This document shows positions 21,948-29,264 of a DNA stretch of 37,363 nt, one piece after another. Source of the stretch: a virus; the IMG/VR virus record IMGVR_UViG_3300008113_000398, positions 1 through 37,363 of that record, one strand, 5' to 3'. The position numbers were made by a program, and so were the translations under genes. The notes beneath the pieces are model-generated. The model saw only the letters and a program-made list of their open reading frames with translations, did no database searches and had not been told where the DNA came from. Every line of letters starts with the position of its first letter. Position 1 is the first letter of the stretch.

Positions 21948-22257
21948 TCATGCTTACCTTTCTCCGTGCCAGCATCTTATGGACATAGTGTTCCACCAGC
22001 GGCTCAGACAGCCGCATTTCTTCGGCAATCTCAGCGGTATTCCGACCCATATTCCAGAACCCTTCTATATAAAGGTCTGGCCTAATCCTGTAGGGGTGGA
22101 TGCCAGTCGCTTGTGAAACCACCCTTACCCACTTCACTGGCAGCATTTCCCAACTGGATACGGCCTGCTTTGACACGCCAAGAGCTTCTGCAAGGCGTGC
22201 TGCGTTGCCGTATCGCCTGAAGATTTCAAGCAAAGATGGGTCACGGTCCAGCTTCAT
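21886..22257 (-). CDS. YdaS/Cro-like repressor-type regulator, 123 aa
   Basis: ATG at 22257 is the likely start (a GTG at 22284 is possible); no strong ribosome site, so it may be nearly leaderless behind TAATAT at 22277-22272. The N-terminal HTH reads LLEIFRRYGNAARLAEALGV, SKQAVSSWEMLPVKWVRVVS and ends with the YdaS-like HPYRIRPDLY. A second helix-turn-helix-like part follows (GRNTAEIAEEMRLSEPLVEH). It is the first gene of the leftward operon, divergent from the rightward operon, the usual place for a Cro/CI switch regulator. Its end overlaps RusA by 62 nt. Confidence 0.8.
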   Translation of the reverse strand: MKLDRDPSLLEIFRRYGNAARLAEALGVSKQAVSSWEMLPVKWVRVVSQATGIHPYRIRPDLYIEGFWNMGRNTAEIAEEMRLSEPLVEHYVHKMLARRKVSMNDNQDCAALPPVSKPPLEGE

Positions 22258-22355
22258 GCAGACAAAATGGCATATTATCCCCACTTGTCAAGAGGGGGGT
22301 TGACTTATTCTGCGGGGTAAGTATATATGGGGAACCCTACTACGGGAGAAACCAA
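22258..22355. promoter_or_regulatory. Divergent early control region
   Basis: For the rightward operon, TTGACT at 22300-22305 and TATATA at 22322-22327 (16-bp spacing) form a good sigma70-type promoter. GTCAA and TTGAC half-sites around GAGGGGGG at about 22286-22304 form an inverted repeat that overlaps the -35 and could be the operator of the YdaS/Cro-like protein. GGGAGA precedes the first rightward start at 22356. Confidence 0.6.
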
Positions 22356-22640
22356 ATGGCATACGAACTACCGATTGAAGAGCTGCAACTGAAGAACCAT
22401 TCAGTCACCATCGACTGCACGATTGAAATCGACAACGGCGGCCCCGGCGACTGGTCTATCGAATCAATCCTCATTCCTTCTTTCAACGGCAAGGAAGACT
22501 TGTTCTTGGACCGTAAGCATTCGCTGTTCCACTTCATTAAGGACAGCATCATGGATAACCCTAAGACGGTCGCCTATATCGACGCTGAAGCTGAAGAGAA
22601 CAATACACCATCACTCTCACACAAGCCCTCTTGGTACTAA
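22356..22640 (+). CDS. First gene of rightward early operon, 94 aa, unknown
   Basis: ATG at 22356 has GGGAGA 7 nt upstream and is preferred over an in-frame start inside the divergent repressor gene. The protein is acidic, beta-rich at the start (HSVTIDCTIEIDNGGPGDWS) and reads DLFLDRKHSLFHFIKDSIMD later. I do not recognise a family. As the first product after the early promoter it may be an early regulatory or host-interaction factor. Confidence 0.7.
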   Translation: MAYELPIEELQLKNHSVTIDCTIEIDNGGPGDWSIESILIPSFNGKEDLFLDRKHSLFHFIKDSIMDNPKTVAYIDAEAEENNTPSLSHKPSWY

Positions 22641-22651
22641 GGAGCAATACA

Positions 22652-23272
22652 ATGAAGATGTCTGAGAATATCTCCCAACTTGCCACAGCCCTGTCCAAAG
22701 CTCAGGGTGAGATTGATGATGCCACCAAGAAGGGCGTCAATCCTGCATTCCGTTCCAAGTATGCAGACCTTGCTGCCGTGCGCGGTGTCATCCGTGAGCC
22801 GCTTGCCACCAACGATCTGTCCATCGTGCAGTTTCCCCGCACCATCCAAGGCGGTGTGGAAGTGGAGACCATGATCGTCCACAAGTCCGGTGAGTTTATG
22901 TCTGAGACGCTGTTCATGCCCGTCAACAAGTATGACGCCCATGGCATTGGTTCAGGCATTACCTATGCTCGCCGTTACGGCTTGATGTCTCTGCTGTGCC
23001 TTGCTGCTGATGATGACGATGGCAATGCCGCTGTCGAAAAAGCCCCTGCAAAAGAAGCCGCGCCAGTAGCTAAAAAGCTTCCCAAGGATGAGCAGGCTGC
23101 TCTTGCTAAGGATGCGATGACTGCGGCCAACTCTGGCACGGCTACGCTCACTGCATGGTGGAAAACACTTTCTAAGGATCAGCGCAACGCATTGGATTCC
23201 GATGCTATCGCAGAACTGAAGAACATGGCTCAGGCCGCTGATGCTAAGGAGAAGACAGATGAGAATGTCTGA
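22652..23272 (+). CDS. erf: ERF-family single-strand annealing protein, 206 aa
   Basis: ATG at 22652 follows AAGGAG. The N-terminal 130 residues match ERF: ISQLATALSKAQGEIDDA, NPAFRSKYADLAAVRGVI, LSIVQFPRTIQGG, and the signature HGIGSGITYARRYGLMSLLCLAADDDDGN. The C-terminal part is a Lys/Ala linker and a helical tail with TLTAWWKTLSKDQRNAL. ERF proteins anneal complementary strands in phage recombination; here the partner exonuclease is the YqaJ protein four genes on. Length is normal. Confidence 0.93.
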   Translation: MKMSENISQLATALSKAQGEIDDATKKGVNPAFRSKYADLAAVRGVIREPLATNDLSIVQFPRTIQGGVEVETMIVHKSGEFMSETLFMPVNKYDAHGIGSGITYARRYGLMSLLCLAADDDDGNAAVEKAPAKEAAPVAKKLPKDEQAALAKDAMTAANSGTATLTAWWKTLSKDQRNALDSDAIAELKNMAQAADAKEKTDENV

Positions 23273-23399
23273 GCACCAGTTTGCAATAGCGGCACTAACA
23301 GGACTTCTTAATAGTGGCGGCGGTGGAGACCCGTCAGAAGATGCTGTTGAAGCGTATTTATACGCTGATGCCATGCTTAAAGCACGGGAAGAAAAGTGA
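23259..23399 (+). CDS. Small protein overlapping ERF end, 46 aa
   Basis: ATG at 23259 lies inside the ERF gene end with AAGGAG 8 nt upstream; TGA at 23397-23399 overlaps the next start (TGATG). It reads MRMSEHQFAIAALTGLLNSG then GGGDPSEDAVEAYLYADAML, a compact helical, acidic peptide. Coupling at both ends supports it being real. Function unknown. Confidence 0.68.
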   Translation: MRMSEHQFAIAALTGLLNSGGGGDPSEDAVEAYLYADAMLKAREEK

Positions 23400-23584
23400 T
23401 GGTTGCCTTTGGCTCCTTCGTCTTCTTTGCTGGCTTGCTTTATGCGGCCATCCAAAGCGGCTATCTGCACGACAAATCTGTCAAAATGACTGACAAAGAA
23501 CTGATGGGGTATATCGTGTCCGCTACTGGCGTGGCACTGATGTATGCTGGTCTGGTCATCAAAATCTACGAGTGGCTCCCATAA
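23399..23584 (+). CDS. Small two-helix membrane protein, 61 aa
   Basis: Starts at 23399 in a TGATG overlap. Two hydrophobic segments are visible: AFGSFVFFAGLLYAAI near the N-terminus and GYIVSATGVALMYAGLVI near the C-terminus, with a polar loop between. Size and topology resemble class II holins or exclusion proteins, but its place between recombination genes and no endolysin nearby argue against a simple holin call. Function unknown. Confidence 0.65.
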   Translation: MVAFGSFVFFAGLLYAAIQSGYLHDKSVKMTDKELMGYIVSATGVALMYAGLVIKIYEWLP

Positions 23585-23597
23585 TAGGAGAATAGAA

Positions 23598-23792
23598 ATG
23601 GAAAAGGATCAATACGAAATCGTCATCAGCACTCTGGCTGAAAAGATTGAAGACTTGCAAGACGAACTAGCTGTTCGTAGCCAAAGTCTGAGCCGCTGGA
23701 TCGACCGTGTCACGGAACTTCAGCATGAACTCTTTGAATTGAAGAAGACCAAGAAGCGCGGCCCCGGTCGCCCAAAGAAGGTGAAGAAATGA
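23598..23792 (+). CDS. Coiled-coil protein with C-terminal AT-hook, 64 aa
   Basis: ATG at 23598 follows AGGAG. A coiled coil (LAEKIEDLQDELAVRSQSL, VTELQHELFELKK) is followed by KKRGPGRPKKVKK, which contains the AT-hook core RGPGRPKK that binds the minor groove of AT-rich DNA. It is probably a dimeric DNA-binding accessory protein. Its stop overlaps the YqaJ start (ATGA), so it is coupled to the exonuclease. Confidence 0.75.
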   Translation: MEKDQYEIVISTLAEKIEDLQDELAVRSQSLSRWIDRVTELQHELFELKKTKKRGPGRPKKVKK

Positions 23793-24412
23793 ACGATCTT
23801 CAACGTACACCTGAATGGATTGAAGCTAGGCTTGGCCGTGTAACCGCCAGCCGTGTGGCTGATGTGGTTGCTAAGACCAAAACGGGCTACAGCGCCAGCC
23901 GCGCCAACTATATGGCCGAACTAATTTGCGAGCGCCTGACAGGAAAACAGGGGGATTCCTATCAGTCGCCTGCAATGGTGTGGGGGACAGAAACCGAACC
24001 AATGGCCCGTGCTGCCTATGAAGCAGAAACAGGCTCGTTGGTGGAAGGGGTCGGTTTCGTCTCCCACCCTACCATTCAGATGTCAGGGGCTTCTCCTGAT
24101 GGGCTTGTCAGCTATGAAGGTTTGGTGGAAATCAAATGCCCTAATACGGCAACGCATATCGACACAATCCTGACGGAGACAATCCCTGCCAAGTATATCA
24201 CGCAGATGCAATGGCAGATGGCTTGCACCACCCGTGATTGGTGCGACTTCATTAGCTATGATCCACGTGTGCCTGAAAAGATGCGCCTCTGGGTCAAGCG
24301 CGTTGAACGTGATGACAAGCTGATTGCTCAGCTTGAAGAAGAAGTCTTCAACTTCATTGAAGAACTAGAAACCAAGATTGATAAGCTTCAGGAGAAATAC
24401 AATGGCTTATGA
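23789..24412 (+). CDS. YqaJ-like recombinational exonuclease, 207 aa
   Basis: The lambda-exonuclease/YqaJ fold is marked by RTPEWIEARLGRVTASRVADV at the start, WGTETEPMARAAYE, then SGASPDGLV (D104) and VEIKCPN (E114, K116), the PD-(D/E)XK site, and later YITQMQWQMACT. It digests 5' ends at breaks to expose single strands for ERF. A C-terminal coiled helix (LEEEVFNFIEELETKIDKLQ) follows. Overlaps the upstream AT-hook gene and the downstream SSB-like gene. Confidence 0.93.
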   Translation: MNDLQRTPEWIEARLGRVTASRVADVVAKTKTGYSASRANYMAELICERLTGKQGDSYQSPAMVWGTETEPMARAAYEAETGSLVEGVGFVSHPTIQMSGASPDGLVSYEGLVEIKCPNTATHIDTILTETIPAKYITQMQWQMACTTRDWCDFISYDPRVPEKMRLWVKRVERDDKLIAQLEEEVFNFIEELETKIDKLQEKYNGL

Positions 24413-24653
24413 GAAGCGTGATAATTCTGGGTCAGTGTTTGTCAATGACCGCAAGGAGCGTGACAATCAACCAGACCGCACCGGGTCGTGCATGATTGAC
24501 GGTGTGGAATACTGGATCAACGGCTGGGTAAAGAAGGATAAGAATGGAAATCCTTGGATGAGCCTTGCCTTCAAGCGCAAAGATGCACCCTCCGGCAAAG
24601 CCCCGCCAGCTCCCGCACAGCCAGCTCTGGGTGAGGACGACATCCCATTTTGA
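24402..24653 (+). CDS. Single-strand-DNA-binding-like protein with SSB-type tail, 83 aa
   Basis: ATG at 24402 follows AGGAG. The core (KRDNSGSVFVNDRKERDNQP, then MIDGVEYWINGWVKKDKNG and PWMSLAFKRKD) matches short DUF736-like phage proteins. A Pro/Ala linker leads to GEDDIPF, the acidic tip of bacterial SSB proteins that binds host recombination and replication factors. A true OB-fold SSB core is not evident at this length. It follows YqaJ directly, so a role in recombination is likely. Confidence 0.75.
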   Translation: MAYEKRDNSGSVFVNDRKERDNQPDRTGSCMIDGVEYWINGWVKKDKNGNPWMSLAFKRKDAPSGKAPPAPAQPALGEDDIPF

Positions 24654-24664
24654 TGGAGGCTTCC

Positions 24665-24994
24665 ATGTCTGACGATGCTATTGAAAATGCACCGCTGTCA
24701 GAACAGTACAGGGTTGTAGCAAAAGCGTGGGTCGATGCTGACGCCGCTGCTAACCTCTTGGAAGAAACCAAGAGTGCTATGCTGGCGCGGATGATGTTGG
24801 CGCAGGGAGATATGCCAGTCTCCCGCGCTGAGATGAACGTCAAAGCATCTGACGAATGGCGGGAGTTTGTGTCTCGTATGGTAGAAGCCCGTGAAAAGGC
24901 TTCTCTTATGAAAGTGAAAATGGAATATATCCGTATGCGCTTCCATGAATGGCAAAGCATTGAAGCATCCAAAAGGGCAGAGATGAGACTATGA
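24665..24994 (+). CDS. Conserved helical phage protein, 109 aa
   Basis: ATG at 24665 has GGAGG at 6 nt. The protein is helical and charged (KAWVDADAAANLLEETKSAM, then NVKASDEWREFVSRMVEARE and EYIRMRFHEWQSIEASKRAE). Proteins of this type sit next to SSB or recombination genes in many phages; function unknown. Next gene starts within a few nucleotides. Confidence 0.72.
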   Translation: MSDDAIENAPLSEQYRVVAKAWVDADAAANLLEETKSAMLARMMLAQGDMPVSRAEMNVKASDEWREFVSRMVEAREKASLMKVKMEYIRMRFHEWQSIEASKRAEMRL

Positions 24995-25014
24995 CAAAGG
25001 GAAAGGAAGATAAC

Positions 25015-25305
25015 ATGGAAGACGTTATTGAAGAATTAAAAGACATTCTGGATAAAGCCAAGGATAGCATGGCCATAACCAAGAAGATTATGGAAGTGCT
25101 ACAACCGGTGACATTCAGCATGAAGATGAGCATCATCAACTCACTTCTTGTGAACACCGTCTTGGAGGAAGCAGACAGCCCTGTTGAAGCGGCTGCTTAC
25201 TTTGCCCGTGTCGTGTCAACGTCTATGAAAATCTTAGACTCTCAGGTCGATGGTGACAGTGACGATGATGACGATGATGATGAGAGCTTCGGCAATCTTC
25301 AATGA
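25015..25305 (+). CDS. Acidic-tailed hypothetical protein, 96 aa
   Basis: ATG at 25015 has AAGGAAG upstream; an ATG at 24991 coupled to the previous stop is also possible. Helices (DVIEELKDILDKAKDSMAIT and KMSIINSLLVNTVLEEADS) are followed by a tail of nine aspartates and glutamate. The acidic tail could mimic DNA or contact a basic partner. Family unknown. Its stop overlaps the HNH gene start. Confidence 0.65.
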   Translation: MEDVIEELKDILDKAKDSMAITKKIMEVLQPVTFSMKMSIINSLLVNTVLEEADSPVEAAAYFARVVSTSMKILDSQVDGDSDDDDDDDESFGNLQ

Positions 25306-25661
25306 AGCGCGTCCGTATCACAGCCAAAATGCGGGCTGACATTTTTATGCGTCACGGTGGCATCTGCCATCTGTGTCAAATGAAGGTCGTGCCCGGTGAA
25401 GATTGGGATGTGAGCCATGAGATACCGCTGGAAACTGGCGGCAAAGACGATGAGACTAACTGGCTGGTTGCTCATCGTCGTTGTCACAGAGTGCATACTA
25501 GCACTGTTGACGTACCACTTATTGCAAAGGTCAAGCGGATACATCAACGACATATCGGGGCCAAGCGATCAAAGAGCCCACTCCCCGGCGGACGGTATTC
25601 AAAATGGAAGCGCAAAATGGATGGCACGGTTGTACTGAGAAATGGCAATGATGACACGTGA
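25302..25661 (+). CDS. HNH endonuclease, 119 aa
   Basis: Zinc-finger HNH domain: GGICHLCQMKV (C22, C25), DVSHEIPLETGGKDDETN (H39, N53) and AHRRCHRVHT (C61, H62). The C-terminal SPLPGGRYSKWKRKMDG is typical of phage HNH proteins of this group. HNH proteins nick or cut DNA; in phages some help packaging, but this one is in the early operon, so recombination, host-DNA attack or mobility are alternatives. Overlaps both neighbours slightly. Confidence 0.88.
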   Translation: MKRVRITAKMRADIFMRHGGICHLCQMKVVPGEDWDVSHEIPLETGGKDDETNWLVAHRRCHRVHTSTVDVPLIAKVKRIHQRHIGAKRSKSPLPGGRYSKWKRKMDGTVVLRNGNDDT

Positions 25662-26124
25662 ACGGTTCGTTCAATCTCTGCATGAATCACGGGCTGCGAC
25701 CTTTAAGGTTGGTCAGTGGTTGCACCTTCTTGGGTATGATGTTCGCATTCCAGCCTTCTACATTCCAACTGCCAAGAATGATCCGGGAATCTCAGACAAG
25801 GGTGACATCTTTATTGTCAAAAAGGACCGGCCAGAGAAGCGAATGGAAGTCAAACACCGTCCAAAGCTAAACTTTACTACCAAGGAAGATTGGCCGTTTA
25901 AGGATGGAATGTTTGTTTCCAATGTTGAAGTTGTGGAACGGGGCGATGTAAATCTAGGGGCATATATCATTGTCAATGGACCAATGACGCATATTGCCAT
26001 CATCCGCCCTGAAACACGACGATATTGGACACAAGTAGATGTATGGTGTTCCAATACACGAAAAACAGAACGAAAGTTCCAATGCCCAGTAGAACACATT
26101 CAGTTCCGTTCAATATCGGAATAG
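25642..26124 (+). CDS. Putative PD-(D/E)XK-type nuclease, 160 aa
   Basis: After GQWLHLLGYDVRIPAF, the segment DKGDIFIVKKDR...RMEVKHR has the layout of a PD-(D/E)XK active site (D...ExK, with E-V-K as the final pair). The rest is mixed alpha/beta (NLGAYIIVNGPMTHIAII). It overlaps the end of the HNH gene by 20 nt. Similar small proteins in phages are unclassified; nuclease activity is suggested only by the motif. Confidence 0.6.
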   Translation: MAMMTRERFVQSLHESRAATFKVGQWLHLLGYDVRIPAFYIPTAKNDPGISDKGDIFIVKKDRPEKRMEVKHRPKLNFTTKEDWPFKDGMFVSNVEVVERGDVNLGAYIIVNGPMTHIAIIRPETRRYWTQVDVWCSNTRKTERKFQCPVEHIQFRSISE

Positions 26125-26133
26125 GAGATTACG

Positions 26134-26481
26134 GTGAGATTTCTAGTCACTATGAATATGCCAAGCGCCGCAGGGATGCTTGTGCATCAACTGACACTGG
26201 ATGTCCCAGAAGTGAAGTCATGCCGTGAGCTGTGTGACATGATGAACAGACAGGAGTTCATTACTGCAAAGCAATGGTACAAACGAAAAGACCCTCATAC
26301 TCGCACGACCGAGTGGGAAGATCGTGGCGAGCTAATAGTGAATACCCACCACATTGGCAAAGTTGCCGAATGGATTGAAATGGAGGACTACTATGATGAA
26401 CCACAAGGACGTACTCAGTTCAGCCGTCAATACACTGCGGGACCGAGGGGGCCAATACGGCCCGGAAGATCAGGTTTTTGA
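26134..26481 (+). CDS. Hypothetical protein, 115 aa
   Basis: A GTG at 26134 has GGAGA 5 nt upstream and gives FLVTMNMPSAAGMLVHQLTL; ATG at 26152 is the alternative. The middle (DMMNRQEFITAKQWYKRKD, ELIVNTHHIGKVAEWIEME) suggests a small alpha/beta fold. I do not recognise it. Its last 89 nt overlap the next gene in another frame, so its Arg/Gly/Pro-rich C-terminus is constrained by that gene. Confidence 0.68.
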   Translation: MRFLVTMNMPSAAGMLVHQLTLDVPEVKSCRELCDMMNRQEFITAKQWYKRKDPHTRTTEWEDRGELIVNTHHIGKVAEWIEMEDYYDEPQGRTQFSRQYTAGPRGPIRPGRSGF

Positions 26482-26740
26482 TCGCATTTCACGCATCGCC
26501 ACTGTCATGTTGGATCGTGTCATCACACCTTATGATGTTGCCATGATCCATGTTGCCACCAAGATGGCGCGGGTTGCAAGCAATCCCCGTCATGCTGATA
26601 ACTATGTGGATGGTGTGAATTACATGGCATTTGCGGCGCAGTTTGCTGGTATTCAAACCACAACAGCCGAAGAAGAAGAGATTGCAGCACTGGCGCGGAG
26701 GTTTGCCCCCGTGCAACAGGAGCCGCAGCAGGGTCAGTAA
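26393..26740 (+). CDS. DUF6378-like phage protein, 115 aa
   Basis: ATG at 26393 has GGAGG at 7 nt. Core matches DUF6378: RDRGGQYGPEDQVFDRISRI, ITPYDVAMIHVATKMARVA, NPRHADNYVDGVNYMAFAAQ. This all-helical family is widespread in phages and is reminiscent of MazG-type nucleotide pyrophosphohydrolase folds, though catalytic residues cannot be assigned here. The C-terminus is Glu/Gln-rich. Confidence 0.75.
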   Translation: MMNHKDVLSSAVNTLRDRGGQYGPEDQVFDRISRIATVMLDRVITPYDVAMIHVATKMARVASNPRHADNYVDGVNYMAFAAQFAGIQTTTAEEEEIAALARRFAPVQQEPQQGQ

Positions 26741-26764
26741 GCGTTGCTTTGTGTAAAGTAAGTA

Positions 26765-26796
26765 TGGTGGCGGGAGGTCGGTACTTCCCGTCACCA
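26765..26796 (+). promoter_or_regulatory. Stable hairpin upstream of gcrA-like gene
   Basis: TGGTGGCGGGAG pairs with TTCCCGTCACCA (two G-U) around GTCGGTAC. It lies 20 nt before the GcrA start and 25 nt after the previous stop, with no T tract. It may regulate gcrA translation or protect the mRNA. Confidence 0.5.
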
Positions 26797-26815
26797 CATG
26801 ACCAGTGAGGCTGAT

Positions 26816-27301
26816 ATGAAAGATATACAGAAGCAAATATACAAACTTTGGGAATCTGGATACCCGGCCAGTGAGATCGCCAAAGAAGTCTGCATCACCC
26901 GAAATGCCGTTATGGGGCATCTGTTCCGTATGCGTCAGGCAGGTGTTAAGATGAGGCAAAAGCCACCATCAGCAAATGCTAAGAAAGCCGCACCGCCACC
27001 GCCTTCAAAGAAGACGGTTGGTGTGCAAAAGATGATACGGAGACTTCCTGCGCCGAAGAAACCAACGCTGGAAGAGATTAACCCGCCACCGCTGATCCCA
27101 AACGGCGATCCCGTGCCAATGATGAAGTTGTCACGGTATTCTTGTCGGTATGTTGTCAATCACGGCGAGGTGAAGAGCTTCTTGTTCTGTAATGCCAGAG
27201 TAAAGGATGGCAGCTCTTACTGCCCTCACCACCATGCGATCTGCTATGTCCCGCTCTCCAATACGAGGCCCCGGCGTAAAAATGATGATGCTACAGCTTA
27301 A
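26816..27301 (+). CDS. gcrA: Phage-encoded GcrA-family cell-cycle regulator, 161 aa
   Basis: ATG at 26816 follows GTGAGG at 5 nt; an ATG at 26798 lacks a site. The N-terminus matches the GcrA DNA-binding domain: IYKLWESGYPASEIAKEVCI then TRNAVMGHLFRMRQAG. A Pro/Lys linker leads to the C-terminal part SRYSCRYVVNHGE, FLFCNARVKDGSSYCPHHHAICY, equivalent to the Cys/His-rich sigma70-contact region of GcrA. Cellular GcrA binds RNA polymerase with sigma70 and activates promoters with methylated GANTC sites in Alphaproteobacteria. A phage copy could redirect the host cell cycle or phage middle promoters. Confidence 0.85.
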   Translation: MKDIQKQIYKLWESGYPASEIAKEVCITRNAVMGHLFRMRQAGVKMRQKPPSANAKKAAPPPPSKKTVGVQKMIRRLPAPKKPTLEEINPPPLIPNGDPVPMMKLSRYSCRYVVNHGEVKSFLFCNARVKDGSSYCPHHHAICYVPLSNTRPRRKNDDATA

Positions 27302-27485
27302 CCCACCACTCCCTGTCAAAACTCCTGATGGCAAAGGCTTGGCACAAGTCCTGATTGACTATGGCCCGGAACATGATCTGATTTGGGTTGTGTTTCAAGA
27401 CAACGGCGAATGCTGGTCTTGGAGGAACCAAGATGTCAGGGCTGATACTAATATCACCATGGGGAGAAAGGCCGATGAAGGATAA
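27282..27485 (+). CDS. Small conserved phage protein, 67 aa
   Basis: Starts at one of three consecutive ATGs (27282-27290), overlapping the GcrA end. The sequence LNPPLPVKTPDGKGLAQVLI, DYGPEHDLIWVVFQDNGECW and ADTNITMGR matches a short beta-rich protein common in phage early or late-early regions. Function unknown. Overlaps the next gene by 11 nt. Confidence 0.72.
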   Translation: MMMLQLNPPLPVKTPDGKGLAQVLIDYGPEHDLIWVVFQDNGECWSWRNQDVRADTNITMGRKADEG

Positions 27486-27708
27486 GCTCATATCCCACGG
27501 CTGGCACTGGACCTATGGATGGCTGCGCCGCCGTGACGAGGATAGGCCATACGGTTTTTGCTATGAGGATGGGGATGGGGATTTGATCTACACCCCAAAT
27601 CCAACTCACAGGGATCGTTGCTACTTAGAATGTCGTGAAGACTTCAGCACAGGGGAGAGATACATCTGCCTTGGCACGGCACCGCGTCAGAACGTCACTC
27701 CCAAGTGA
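27475..27708 (+). CDS. Hypothetical protein at end of rightward operon, 77 aa
   Basis: ATG at 27475 follows AGAAAGG. Trp/Tyr/Asp-rich soluble protein (SHGWHWTYGWLRRRDEDRPY, then CYEDGDGDLIYTPNPTHRD). Not recognised. Its 3' end overlaps the 3' end of the convergent tail-fibre gene by 14 nt, so the two operons collide with no intergenic terminator. Confidence 0.65.
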   Translation: MKDKLISHGWHWTYGWLRRRDEDRPYGFCYEDGDGDLIYTPNPTHRDRCYLECREDFSTGERYICLGTAPRQNVTPK

Positions 27709-28390
27709 TTACGACGCGGCCATCTCCGCCTGCACCAGATGCTTGATACCATGATGTACCACCACCACCGCCGCCGGGAGCAGAGCCAGAAAAAGTAGAA
27801 GCTACACTCCATCCGCCTTGACCGCCAGCGCCGCCATAAGTTGATGTGCCGCCAGCTTTTGTAACGCCACCCGTATTTTGTCCGCCGCCACCACCACCGC
27901 CTGCGTAAGTGACACTCCCACCAACACCGCCATAGCCGCCAGCACCTCCCGTTTCAGATGTCACAAGTGTCCAAGAAACGGTGACAGTCGGTGTGTATGA
28001 CGAGGCAGAACTTGCCCCTGTAAATTGGCCGCGCCCGCCATAGCCGCCAATCGCCCAAATTGCATCGCCAAAGTATGAATAAGTGCCGGGATTACCATTA
28101 CTGCCATTTGATTGACGCCCTGCTCCGCCACCCCCAATATAAACATTCTGTGTTGTACCCGGAAGAAGCTGTCCGGGGGCAATACTATATTTTACATACG
28201 ATCCGCCTTCGCCACCTTGCGATATTGTGTTTCCATTATATGCCGAGCCGCCAGAGCCGCCACCGCCCCAAATTTCAACAGTCATCGTATTGAAGTTTGG
28301 AACAGTGAACGTAGTAAGCCCCGGAGACGAAAATGTCTGACTACCGGGGGTCACTGATTCAGTAATGAAAACTCCCATTCCGGGCAGCAT
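27695..28390 (-). CDS. Glycine-rich tail-tip/adhesin protein, 231 aa
   Basis: A short beta N-terminus (FSSPGLTTFTVPNFNTMTVE) runs into IWGGGGSGGSAY and many Gly-rich blocks (GGAGGYGGVGG, AGGGGGGG, GGAGGQGGW) and ends GAGGDGRVVITWE. This is the pattern of phage receptor-binding tips that form polyglycine-II bundles, with the variable loops setting host range. TAATG coupling to the upstream fibre gene supports a joint tail structure. It is the last gene of the right virion cluster. Confidence 0.8.
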   Translation of the reverse strand: MLPGMGVFITESVTPGSQTFSSPGLTTFTVPNFNTMTVEIWGGGGSGGSAYNGNTISQGGEGGSYVKYSIAPGQLLPGTTQNVYIGGGGAGRQSNGSNGNPGTYSYFGDAIWAIGGYGGRGQFTGASSASSYTPTVTVSWTLVTSETGGAGGYGGVGGSVTYAGGGGGGGQNTGGVTKAGGTSTYGGAGGQGGWSVASTFSGSAPGGGGGGTSWYQASGAGGDGRVVITWE

Positions 28391-29262
28391 TATGAGACAT
28401 CCCTTACGTTGCTAATCAGGATGAAGGATGATGTGTAAACGTAGTAGAATAGGAAATTGTACTCGCTTGCACCTGTGGAAATCGTTGGCGCTGTCCCGTT
28501 AGCAAATTTGTAGTTGCCACCGAAAGACAATGTACGACCACCTGTTCCATCCTGCACAACAACAATCACACCCGATTGTCCAACCTTCGTATTTGTCGGA
28601 TTTGACAAAGTGCGATTGCCACCAAGCGTAACTTGGAAGTTGAAGCCCGTAGACATATCCAACGAGATATTCGTGCCATCTGTAAGAGAAACAAACGCAG
28701 CAGATGACCAAGTTGCAGATGTTTCTAGCAACTTGCTGGCAGTGTTAGCACGAAAATCGGAAGCTGTTCCGATAGCAGACGATGCAATCTTTGGATACGT
28801 CACGCTGCCATCTTGGAGCATTGCGGTTGTAATGCTGTCACTTGCTGGCTGGATAATGCGGGTGCTGCTAAAGCGAATATTGGTTCCATCGCTGTAGATG
28901 TCACTGATATAACCGCGCTCTGCCGTAACAGAAGAACCTCCGCCAGCGGATGCTACGGTGACAGTCCATGGACCGCCGGAAGCATCAGTCGTAGCATTAC
29001 GGACAACCCACCGACCGCCCACGCCAGATGGGATTGTATAAGTCACGCTTGCCGACATAGCCCCAGTAACATCCAGACCCATGGAACGGTATTGACTGGA
29101 TGTCAGGGTCGCACTGCCCGATGTCGCATTCAGACCTGTTACCGTGCCAAAAGCTTGGTCAATGATGTCCATGTCGCCGTTGACAGGGACGTTCCACGTA
29201 TCAACGTAGTCACCGTTACCGGGCTTCTCCAGAACCTTATTGGTTGTGTACGAGGATGTCAT
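28390..29262 (-). CDS. Tail fibre/appendage protein, 290 aa
   Basis: The N-terminus EKPGNGDYVDTWNVPVNGDM followed by DIIDQAFGTVTGLN is a common attachment module of tail fibres in phages with this virion type. The rest is beta-rich, Ser/Thr/Gly-rich repeats (SLTDGTNISLDM, TLGGNRTLSNPTNTKVGQSG, TLSFGGNYKFANGT), typical of trimeric fibre shafts. GAGGG precedes the start at 29262. Likely the fibre that bears the Gly-rich tip encoded next. Confidence 0.82.
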   Translation of the reverse strand: MTSSYTTNKVLEKPGNGDYVDTWNVPVNGDMDIIDQAFGTVTGLNATSGSATLTSSQYRSMGLDVTGAMSASVTYTIPSGVGGRWVVRNATTDASGGPWTVTVASAGGGSSVTAERGYISDIYSDGTNIRFSSTRIIQPASDSITTAMLQDGSVTYPKIASSAIGTASDFRANTASKLLETSATWSSAAFVSLTDGTNISLDMSTGFNFQVTLGGNRTLSNPTNTKVGQSGVIVVVQDGTGGRTLSFGGNYKFANGTAPTISTGASEYNFLFYYVYTSSFILISNVRDVS

Positions 29263-29264
29263 GG

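Noticed and set aside
23399-23584. Holin call for the two-helix membrane protein
   Set aside because: Topology fits, but the gene is within the recombination operon with no endolysin beside it.
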